A stretch of 6,794 nt of DNA, taken from Spirochaetaceae bacterium. GTDB taxonomy: Bacteria > Spirochaetota > Spirochaetia > DSM-27196 > PWMO01. Shown one piece after another: positions 1 through 4,514 of this stretch. The stretch covers positions 1 to 6,794 of the forward strand of contig PWMO01000443.1 in the NCBI GenBank assembly GCA_003558175.1, read 5' to 3'. The stretch's first letter is position 1, and every line of letters starts with the position of its first letter. The position numbers were made by a program, and so were the translations under genes. Under the pieces are notes generated by a model. That model was not told the origin of the DNA, made no database searches, and was given only the letters and a program-made list of their open reading frames with translations.

Positions 1-1115
1 GAACGGCTGATCTCCGGCAGCTTGTAGTTGAAGAAGGGAAGGATGAACATTTCGTCCCAGAAGATGTGTCCGCGGTAGGCCTCACCGTGCAGACCGCGCG
101 CGGGAATGCCGAAGTCTAGGTCGAGGGTGTTCATTGACGTTGTCTGGATGATGTGGAAGATGTGCAGACGAAGAATGAGCTGCACCCGGCCGCCGCCGTT
201 GTCAAAGGTGATGTCGGCGCGATCCCAGTAGTATTGCCACCGTTTTCGGTGGGAGTCGAAAAGCTGCTCAAAGGTTGCCGCGTTCCGGATCGCGTTGCGC
301 GCCTCCAGACCGCACTCCGAGATCGCTCTGTCTCTGGAGGTGTACAGCGCGACAACCTTCTCAACGCTCAGCTCCTCGCCCTGCCGGACTTCGCAGTCAA
401 TCCGCTGCGCCACGTATCCGCTTTCATCAAACATCTCCCGCGGCGGTTCGATCCTGCGTCCTCCATCGAACAGCTGCGTGCGGGCCGCCTGAGCCATGCG
501 TAACTTTGATTGCGTGGTTTCCACGCGCAACCAGATCCCCTCGCTGCCGGCCGCCCCGCCGTCGACCGGCTGCAGATGATCACCGCGGAGCGCCCTGTAG
601 CGCTTGACCCCTCTGTTTGCCACAACGCCGTCGAGCGCGGAGCGAACCTGTATCTTCCCTGACCAGTTCTCCGGGCGAATCACCATCTTGATCGCCGCCA
701 GGTGCTGCTCATCGATGTGCACGAAACGCCGCGTGATGATGGTGGTAGTTCTGCCCTCGGCGTCGGTAACGGTGACTTCGCGCTCCAGCAAACCGTGGTG
801 CAGGTGCAGGCTCTGGTGAAACGCGTCAATGGTAACGTTGCGCAGGTCAAACCAGTCGCCGGTCTCGGGGCGGAACGTCAACGGCAGCCAGTTGGGGAAG
901 TTCACAAGATCCTCGTTGTCAACAACCCGTCCGGAGACTTCGGTCTTCATGCGGTTGAATCCGCCGGCAACGTAGGTGCCCGGGTAGTGCACGTCGTCGG
1001 CCTGGGCCTCTTCGGCGGCTCCCCGCGTGGCAAAGTACCCATTGCCGAGCGTGCAGAGCGCTTCGCGCAAACCTTGCTCTTCGGGATCGAAGGATGTGTA
1101 CTGCAGAATCCACAT
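1..1115 (-). CDS. Glycoside hydrolase family 65 protein (disaccharide phosphorylase/hydrolase), N-terminal part, truncated by window edge
   Basis: The frame is open from ATG at 1115 to the window edge, giving 371 residues of a family that usually runs to about 750-800. Residues 17-32 (REALCTLGNGYFATRG) match the GH65 N-terminal beta-sandwich signature. Residues 341-357 (GLHGEAYRGHIFWDEMF) are the substrate-pocket motif at the start of the (alpha/alpha)6 barrel, preceded by the linker helix (LRLHIFHIIQTTS, 316-328). GH65 enzymes split trehalose, maltose, kojibiose or related disaccharides, usually with phosphate, and are normally cytosolic. The general-acid glutamate and phosphate site lie beyond the window, so phosphorylase and hydrolase cannot be separated, nor can the substrate be named. 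AGGAGG lies 8 nt before the ATG (1124-1129). Upstream codons are open, but the ribosome site fixes this start. The gene has its own promoter and does not depend on read-through from 1321-1575. The family call is firm and the specificity is unknown. Confidence 0.93.
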   Translation of the reverse strand, partial: MWILQYTSFDPEEQGLREALCTLGNGYFATRGAAEEAQADDVHYPGTYVAGGFNRMKTEVSGRVVDNEDLVNFPNWLPLTFRPETGDWFDLRNVTIDAFHQSLHLHHGLLEREVTVTDAEGRTTTIITRRFVHIDEQHLAAIKMVIRPENWSGKIQVRSALDGVVANRGVKRYRALRGDHLQPVDGGAAGSEGIWLRVETTQSKLRMAQAARTQLFDGGRRIEPPREMFDESGYVAQRIDCEVRQGEELSVEKVVALYTSRDRAISECGLEARNAIRNAATFEQLFDSHRKRWQYYWDRADITFDNGGGRVQLILRLHIFHIIQTTSMNTLDLDFGIPARGLHGEAYRGHIFWDEMFILPFFNYKLPEISR

Positions 1116-1168
1116 AGAAGCCGCCTCCTCGTCTGCGTGATGCTGTTCGATTGCCGGCGGCGCTTCAA

Positions 1169-1200
1169 CACCGTTCTGCTGCTGCACCGTTCTGCTGCTG
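1169..1200. repeat. Perfect 16-bp tandem direct repeat (two copies) in the GH65 leader
   Basis: The unit CACCGTTCTGCTGCTG (+ strand) occurs at 1169-1184 and again, without a mismatch or spacer, at 1185-1200. In the direction of the GH65 gene the unit reads CAGCAGCAGAACGGTG. The pair starts about 12 nt downstream of the -10 box at 1212-1217, so it occupies roughly +5 to +36 of the expected transcript. It could be a pair of sites for a regulator blocking initial transcription, or a recent slippage duplication in a CTG-rich stretch. The position just after a promoter favours a control role; this is inference. Confidence 0.8.
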
Positions 1201-1211
1201 CGCAGCTTCCA

Positions 1212-1240
1212 ATTCTAGCGGCAGTTCGCTCCAGGCGCAA
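1212..1240 (-). promoter_or_regulatory. Sigma-70-type promoter for the GH65 gene
   Basis: Reading leftward, the -35 box is TTGCGC (1240-1235), the spacer is exactly 17 bp, and the -10 box is TAGAAT (1217-1212, 5 of 6 matches to TATAAT). Expected transcription start is near 1205, giving a leader of about 90 nt that contains the 16-bp tandem repeat and ends in AGGAGG. It lies in the gap between the stop of the small upstream gene (1321) and the GH65 start, as an independent promoter should. Confidence 0.65.
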
Positions 1241-1320
1241 GGGCCGCCGCGGGGAGGAAGTTCAGACTGCGTTCTCGAGCCTCAGTGGTCTTGCTTTCCA
1301 ATCCTGGGCGAAAGCTCCGG

Positions 1321-1575
1321 TCAGCGCCCCCATTCGCTCACCAGAAACCAGACGTGGTGTTCGAGGTCGTGCTTGACGATATAGATTCGCTCGTCGGCAA
1401 CGCGCAGCTTGAAGTACTCCGCCCGACCGGCGGCAGGGTCCCGGGAGCCCTGGTACCAGCGGTCGATAACGTCGGCAACTTCCAGCCGCTCGTCGCCGAT
1501 GCAGAGTCGCCGCGGCACCTCATCGGCGCGGCCACCGCTGTAGCATTCGACTCGGATCGGAATCCACGCAATCAT
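1321..1575 (-). CDS. Small uncharacterised conserved-looking protein, 84 aa
   Basis: ATG at 1575, stop TGA at 1323-1321. The frame is open for another 36 codons upstream, but that stretch is Arg/Ala/Pro-rich, low-complexity and unlike protein. GGGAGAGG directly before the ATG at 1575 supports the shorter form. The sequence has features of a compact soluble beta-strand protein: RVECYSGGRADEVPRR near the start, a DRWYQG segment in the middle, YFKLRV, then IYIVKHDLEHHVWFLV. The pattern of a tyrosine-phenylalanine-lysine strand followed by 'lysine/arginine-His-Asp' and a tryptophan strand recalls small uncharacterised bacterial domains, but I cannot name the family or function. There is no signal peptide or membrane segment. 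It sits 138 bp downstream of the VOC gene in the same direction with no promoter visible between them, so co-transcription is likely. Confidence 0.72.
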   Translation of the reverse strand: MIAWIPIRVECYSGGRADEVPRRLCIGDERLEVADVIDRWYQGSRDPAAGRAEYFKLRVADERIYIVKHDLEHHVWFLVSEWGR

Positions 1576-1592
1576 TTCCTCTCCCGCTGGCG

Positions 1593-1605
1593 CTCGCGCC
1601 GCGAG
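1593..1605. repeat. Short inverted repeat ahead of the 84-aa gene
   Basis: CTCGCG (1593-1598), one central base, CGCGAG (1600-1605): a perfect 6+1+6 palindrome, 18-30 nt upstream of the ATG at 1575 in the leader between the VOC gene and the small gene. A one-base loop rules out a simple RNA hairpin using all pairs, so a protein-binding site is more plausible if it is functional. In DNA this GC-rich it may be chance. Confidence 0.3.
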
Positions 1606-1627
1606 ATCGGTCCCGCGGGCTCGCGCG

Positions 1628-1711
1628 GTCGGCGCCACCGGCGTGCGGCAGCAACTGCGCGCCACGCACTGAGCTGCAAGCACCGCCTGACTGTCGGCGC
1701 CTCCGGCGTGC
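1628..1711. repeat. Pair of near-identical 19-bp direct repeats between the VOC gene and the 84-aa gene
   Basis: The 19-mer GTCGGCGCC[A/T]CCGGCGTGC occurs at 1628-1646 and 1693-1711 with one mismatch, start points 65 bp apart. The second copy ends just outside the VOC stop codon (1716-1714). The unit contains GGCGCC and overlapping GC-rich inverted segments. It could be a remnant of a small dispersed intergenic repeat or a duplicated 3'-end structure of the VOC transcript. The gap 1576-1713 holds no recognisable promoter on the minus strand and no second gene. Confidence 0.5.
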
Positions 1712-1713
1712 CG

Positions 1714-2340
1714 CTACGTTGCGGAGTCTGCGGCGTCTGCCGGCGGGAAAATCTTCTCCGGAGGTGAGCGCCGAGCCGGCCGCTGGATCAACTCATACAC
1801 CACGCCGAGGTCGTCTTCGGTGTCGAGGTACGCATAGTGGCCGTCCCCATCGAGGCCGAATCCGGATCCGTCCATGATAACCGAGTATCCCGCGGCGGCT
1901 GCCTCCGCCAGGGCGGTCTGCATATCGTCGACCAGCAAGCCGAAATGCTGAACACCGTAGCCGTGACGACTGATGAACTCGTGATAGATGGTGGGGCCCC
2001 GTGTCGGCTGAATCAGTTCTACTCGCATCGGGCCGAAGTAAGAGAGGGCAACGCGCATCTGGTAGTCGGCATCGCGTCCGCGGTAGCTCATGCGCTGCAC
2101 CAGTGGTTTGCCGTAGGTGTAGAAGTGCCACGGGCCAATCCCGAACACCCGGTGGTACTGCTCGACGATGCGTTCAAGGTTCTCGACCACAAACGCGACC
2201 TGGGCAATTCCGGCGTCCAGGAAGGGGAGCGGACGCGCCTTTGCGGCTCCGGTAACCCCGTCAGGCTGTGTCGGGAATCCCGTGCCTCCTACTCCGTCGC
2301 CGTGATCTGGACCAGGAGAACCGTTTGGGATTGCTACCAC
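1714..2340 (-). CDS. VOC (glyoxalase/bleomycin-resistance fold) family protein, 208 aa
   Basis: GTG start at 2340 with AGGAGGT (2352-2346) 5-6 nt upstream; TAG stop at 1716-1714. After a 40-residue Gly/Pro/Asp-rich tail that looks disordered, two betaalphabetabetabeta modules follow (about 43-112 and 129-188). The usual four metal-ligand positions hold Gln47 (IAQVAF), Glu108 (RVELIQ), His132 (VQHFGL) and Glu183 (VYELIQ), a plausible divalent-metal site with Gln in place of the common first His. The signature WHFYTYGKP, SYRGRDADYQM, HEFISRHGYGVQH resembles VOC proteins related to methylmalonyl-CoA epimerase, typically found in catabolic clusters of unknown substrate. VOC enzymes perform isomerisations, lyase reactions or dioxygenations at a metal centre, so the reaction is not predictable here. 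Cytosolic: no signal or membrane segment. It is the first gene of a leftward pair and has a strong promoter. The long N-terminal tail is unusual for the family. Confidence 0.88.
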   Translation of the reverse strand: MVAIPNGSPGPDHGDGVGGTGFPTQPDGVTGAAKARPLPFLDAGIAQVAFVVENLERIVEQYHRVFGIGPWHFYTYGKPLVQRMSYRGRDADYQMRVALSYFGPMRVELIQPTRGPTIYHEFISRHGYGVQHFGLLVDDMQTALAEAAAAGYSVIMDGSGFGLDGDGHYAYLDTEDDLGVVYELIQRPARRSPPEKIFPPADAADSAT

Positions 2341-2357
2341 CTGAGACCTCCTGTCGA

Positions 2358-2386
2358 AGCGTACGCCGCATCCGGCGGCGGGTCAA
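2358..2386 (-). promoter_or_regulatory. Sigma-70-type promoter for the VOC gene
   Basis: Leftward -35 TTGACC (2386-2381, 5 of 6), a 17-bp spacer, -10 TACGCT (2363-2358). The expected start falls at about 2352, practically at the first base of the AGGAGGT ribosome site, so the leader would be only about 12-14 nt. This tight geometry independently supports the GTG start at 2340. Confidence 0.65.
2364..2380. promoter_or_regulatory. Candidate operator: palindrome filling the VOC promoter spacer
   Basis: CGCCGC (2364-2369), 5-base centre, GCGGCG (2375-2380) is a perfect 6+5+6 inverted repeat that coincides exactly with the 17-bp spacer between the -35 and -10 boxes. A dimeric repressor bound here would sterically block RNA polymerase. 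GC-only arms make chance palindromes more likely than in balanced DNA, so the exact register with the promoter is the main argument. Confidence 0.4.
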
Positions 2387-2417
2387 GCAGCGCACCGGGG
2401 CCTGCGTCGGTCGATGA

Positions 2418-2466
2418 GTGCTGACTCGAGCACAGGCGAGAGGCGAACATCGGGTACGTCTGTGCT
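2418..2466. promoter_or_regulatory. Candidate operator cluster: GTGCT/AGCAC half-sites before the MntA-HepT gene
   Basis: GTGCT (2418-2422) and AGCAC (2429-2433) form a palindrome with a 6-bp centre. A further CTGTGCT (2460-2466) is the inverse of AGCACAG (2429-2435) and overlaps the TG and first T of the extended -10 of the toxin-antitoxin gene. The two 7-bp arms are 31 bp apart, about three helical turns. The arrangement would suit autorepression, common for toxin-antitoxin genes, but the regulator is not identified. Confidence 0.4.
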
Positions 2467-2471
2467 ACAAT
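2463..2471 (+). promoter_or_regulatory. Extended -10 promoter for a leaderless MntA-HepT mRNA
   Basis: TGC followed by TACAAT (2466-2471; 5 of 6 matches) forms an extended -10 element. No good -35 lies 16-18 bp upstream (GCGAAC at 2443-2448 is weak), as is tolerated at extended -10 promoters. Six bases separate the hexamer from the ATG at 2478, so the transcript should begin at or within a base or two of the start codon. There is no purine-rich ribosome site in between. Confidence 0.6.
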
Positions 2472-2477
2472 GGCATT

Positions 2478-3317
2478 ATGAGCGTCGACGAGATGGTCGC
2501 GGCGGTGCGCAGCGCACTTGAGCCGTTTTCCTGTATCGGGTTTGCCTATCTGTTTGGTTCGGCGGTTGCCGACCGGCTGCGGCTCGACTCAGATCTCGAC
2601 GTTGCCGTATATCTCAATTCGGGACGACGGTTGCAGATCGAGTCTGAGCGGCGTGAAGAGGTCGAAGTTGACATCCAACTCGCGCTTGAGCGGGCAACAA
2701 ACTTCAACGTAGATCTGCTGGTGTTCAATCGAGCGCCGGCTTCGGTCTGCGCCGTCGCGATGCTGGAAGGAGTAGCCGTTCTGGTTCGCGATCACTCGGT
2801 TCACTCGCGCTACTTTCTTGCGGTTACCAGCGTGGCGATGGATTTCCGCGACACTGAGCGCGAATACCGCATGATCAGGGCGCGCAGCCGGTCGCTATCG
2901 GAGACCGACCGGGCGCGACTGGAGCGGATCGCGGACTTCATCGAGCAGGAGCTGGAAGACCGGAAGAAGTTCACCGAAGTCGGGCTCAACCGTTACCGCA
3001 GTGACCGTGATCTGCAGCGCAATCTTGACCGCTGGGTAGAACAGCTGATCAATGCCGCGATAGACAGCGCCAAGATCATTCTGGCGTCGGAGCGCCGTCC
3101 CGTGCCCCAGACCTACGCTCAGATTCTATCGGAGATGGAAGCGATGGACGCGTTTGCGTCCCTCGGCAAGTCGCTGCAACCGTTGGCCGCATTACGCAAC
3201 CTGATGGCCCACGAGTACCTTGACCTTCGTTACGACCGAGTAAATGAGTTTGTGCACGAGGACGCGGATACGATCGCTCGGATGGCCGCCCTTGTCCGCG
3301 ACCACTGGCTCGCGTAG
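2478..3317 (+). CDS. Fused type VII toxin-antitoxin protein: MntA-like nucleotidyltransferase (antitoxin) plus HepT-like toxin in one chain, 279 aa
   Basis: Residues 1 to about 105 are a minimal nucleotidyltransferase with the MntA motif GS-x10-DxD (Gly27-Ser28, Asp39, Asp41) and the third carboxylate Asp79 in FNVDLLVF. Residues about 141-279 are an all-helical HepT/DUF86-type domain with the toxin motif R-x4-H-x-Y (Arg240, His245, Tyr247 in RNLMAHEY). A helical segment (about 106-140) joins them. In known type VII systems MntA and HepT are separate proteins from adjacent genes; HepT is a HEPN RNase-type toxin, and MntA silences it by adding AMP to the motif tyrosine. Here both domains keep every key residue, so intramolecular or intermolecular AMPylation of Tyr247 is the natural inference. 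A longer reading from GTG at 2418 adds 20 non-conserved residues; ATG at 2478 is preferred because the -10 box ends 6 nt before it. It is monocistronic and flanked by divergent and convergent metabolic genes. Confidence 0.88.
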   Translation: MSVDEMVAAVRSALEPFSCIGFAYLFGSAVADRLRLDSDLDVAVYLNSGRRLQIESERREEVEVDIQLALERATNFNVDLLVFNRAPASVCAVAMLEGVAVLVRDHSVHSRYFLAVTSVAMDFRDTEREYRMIRARSRSLSETDRARLERIADFIEQELEDRKKFTEVGLNRYRSDRDLQRNLDRWVEQLINAAIDSAKIILASERRPVPQTYAQILSEMEAMDAFASLGKSLQPLAALRNLMAHEYLDLRYDRVNEFVHEDADTIARMAALVRDHWLA

Positions 3318-3366
3318 CAGTTTGAGCGGTCGGGGCCGTCGGCGGCAGGCGGTGCGCAGCGCAGGC

Positions 3367-3394
3367 GCGCGGCGGGGAGCCCGTCGCGCCGCGC
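3367..3394. terminator. GC-rich hairpin between convergent genes, possible bidirectional terminator
   Basis: GCGCGGCG (3367-3374) pairs perfectly with CGCCGCGC (3387-3394) across a 12-base loop. It lies 50 bp past the MntA-HepT stop and 5 bp past the stop of the leftward dehydrogenase, where a shared terminator would be expected. There is no T-tract on either side, so it is not a textbook intrinsic terminator. The rest of 3318-3399 is GC-rich with no gene. Confidence 0.4.
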
Positions 3395-3399
3395 AGACC

Positions 3400-4389
3400 T
3401 CAGTAGAGCAGGTTCAGGTCGCACTCGTTGCGCGGCGGCCGGCCGTCAAGGAAGTCACGCACCGTCGCTACGGTTTCAATCTGATTGGCGGTCAGCGCGC
3501 TCGGTGTGAAGCCGCCGACGTGAGGGGAACAGACCACGTTGGGCAGCGTGTGAATGCCGAGCTCGGACGGAGAGTGGCAGCTTTCTCCATCTGCGGGATA
3601 CGAGAACCAGACGTCGAGCGCTGCTCCGCGAAGCACTCCGTCGCGCAGCGCGTTGTAGAGCGGGCGTTCCTGTATCAGCTCGCCGCGCCCCACGTTCACG
3701 ATCAGCTTTCCCTGTGCCGCCTGAAGCTCCGCCTCGCCAAACATCCCCTCAGTCTCCGGTGTGAGCGGCAGCGCGATAAACAGCAGCTCACCGGCGGCGA
3801 TCGCTTCGGCCAGCGTGGGTGCGACGCTGTCAAAGCCCTCCGGCACGCCGCGCTCGGCACGGCGACGGTAGCCGGTCACGTGACAGCCGAAGGCGTGCAG
3901 TAGCGAAGCCAGCTCGCGCCCGATGGCGCCGGTGCCAAAAATGGTGCAGCGTTTGCGATAGAGCGAGTCCCATCCGTCCTGAACGCCGCCGCGTGCCCAG
4001 AAGCCGTGCCACTCGTGCCGGCCGCACAGGTCGTTGTGAAACTCAACCACGCGGCCAAGGGATGCCAGCGCCAGCGCCAGAGCGCGTTCGGCAACCGCCT
4101 CGGCGTTACCGTGCACGTTAAAGACGCGCACGCCACGGTCCAGCAGGAGCTGCCGCGGCAGATGATCCACCCCAACAAACGGGACAAACAGCGCCCGCAG
4201 GCGTACCGCGCGCCGCAGTTGGTCTTCCGGCATGGGCAGCGCGATCAGAAGGTCGATGTCTGCGATTCGCGCAATCACCGCTTCTTTGCCGCCGATGATC
4301 TCCAGCTCAGGATGCTGATCCGCCAGCTGCGCCAGCTCTTTCTGCCAGCGGTCGTTGATGTTCAGGTACACACCAAGGGTTGTCTTCAT
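3400..4389 (-). CDS. NAD(P)-dependent D-2-hydroxyacid dehydrogenase family protein with atypical active site, 329 aa
   Basis: ATG at 4389, stop TGA at 3402-3400. Residues 1 to about 100 and the last 30 form the substrate-binding domain (FVGVDHLP at 71-78). The Rossmann domain carries GTGAIG (152-157; G-x-G-x-x-G). Of the family's Arg-Glu-His triad, Arg235 (NVGRGELI) and His290 (SPHVGG) are present, but the segment that normally ends in Glu-Pro reads DVWFSYPAD, placing Tyr264 where catalytic Glu is expected. My recollection is that DVW-aromatic-x-Tyr-Pro occurs in a recognisable subgroup, so this is probably not a random lesion. The family interconverts 2-keto and D-2-hydroxy acids; the substrate is unknown. 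An upstream open frame from 4488 would add 33 Arg-rich residues, but the promoter lies inside it, so the ATG at 4389 is right. There is no ribosome site, and the mRNA is predicted leaderless. The gene is divergent from the dehydratase at 4515, suggesting shared control. Confidence 0.9.
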   Translation of the reverse strand: MKTTLGVYLNINDRWQKELAQLADQHPELEIIGGKEAVIARIADIDLLIALPMPEDQLRRAVRLRALFVPFVGVDHLPRQLLLDRGVRVFNVHGNAEAVAERALALALASLGRVVEFHNDLCGRHEWHGFWARGGVQDGWDSLYRKRCTIFGTGAIGRELASLLHAFGCHVTGYRRRAERGVPEGFDSVAPTLAEAIAAGELLFIALPLTPETEGMFGEAELQAAQGKLIVNVGRGELIQERPLYNALRDGVLRGAALDVWFSYPADGESCHSPSELGIHTLPNVVCSPHVGGFTPSALTANQIETVATVRDFLDGRPPRNECDLNLLY

Positions 4390-4396
4390 ATGGTAG

Positions 4397-4425
4397 AGTA
4401 TAGGGAGCGTGGCGCCGCCGGGCAA
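4397..4425 (-). promoter_or_regulatory. Sigma-70-type promoter giving a leaderless dehydrogenase mRNA
   Basis: Leftward -35 TTGCCC (4425-4420), 17-bp spacer, -10 TATACT (4402-4397, 5 of 6). Seven bases follow before the ATG at 4389, so transcription is expected to start at or next to the A of the start codon. The intervening bases CTACCAT contain no Shine-Dalgarno. Confidence 0.65.
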
Positions 4426-4468
4426 GGTGCGGAGCCTTCGCGCTCGTGCGTTCGTGCGCCCGCCACGC

Positions 4469-4486
4469 GTCGCGACATGGTACAAC
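4469..4486 (+). promoter_or_regulatory. Possible extended -10 and adjacent palindrome before the dehydratase gene
   Basis: TGG-TACAAC (4478-4486) resembles an extended -10 element (4 of 6 hexamer matches) 28 nt before the ATG at 4515. No clear -35 is found at the right distance. The perfect 8-bp palindrome GTCGCGAC (4469-4476) directly abuts it and could be a regulator site. The divergent gap 4390-4514 otherwise holds the leftward promoter, two copies of TCGTGCG (within 4444-4458) and no gene. Confidence 0.35.
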
Positions 4487-4514
4487 AACCAGTGAGAAGT
4501 GAGGAACGGCAGAC

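Noticed and set aside
702..1376. Plus-strand open frame of 224 codons over the GH65 gene
   Set aside because: Antisense shadow of the GH65 coding frame, which carries unmistakable family motifs; codons and composition are not protein-like.
1576..1683. 36-codon N-terminal extension of the 84-aa protein
   Set aside because: Composition is Ala/Arg/Pro-rich and contains one of the 19-bp repeats and a palindrome, so it looks like intergenic DNA; a ribosome site precedes the internal ATG.
1837..2424. Plus-strand open frame of 195 codons over the VOC gene
   Set aside because: Antisense to a well-supported VOC gene with its own promoter and ribosome site.
2418..2477. 20-codon N-terminal extension of the MntA-HepT frame from a GTG
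   Set aside because: No ribosome site, and the -10 box lies inside it, so most transcripts would not contain it; the nucleotidyltransferase fold begins after the ATG at 2478.
3244..3903. Plus-strand open frame of 219 codons across the convergent junction
   Set aside because: It overlaps the end of the MntA-HepT gene and runs antisense to the dehydrogenase; there is no motif or start signal.
4390..4488. 33-codon N-terminal extension of the leftward dehydrogenase
   Set aside because: The residues are Arg/Gly-rich without family similarity, and both promoter boxes lie within it.
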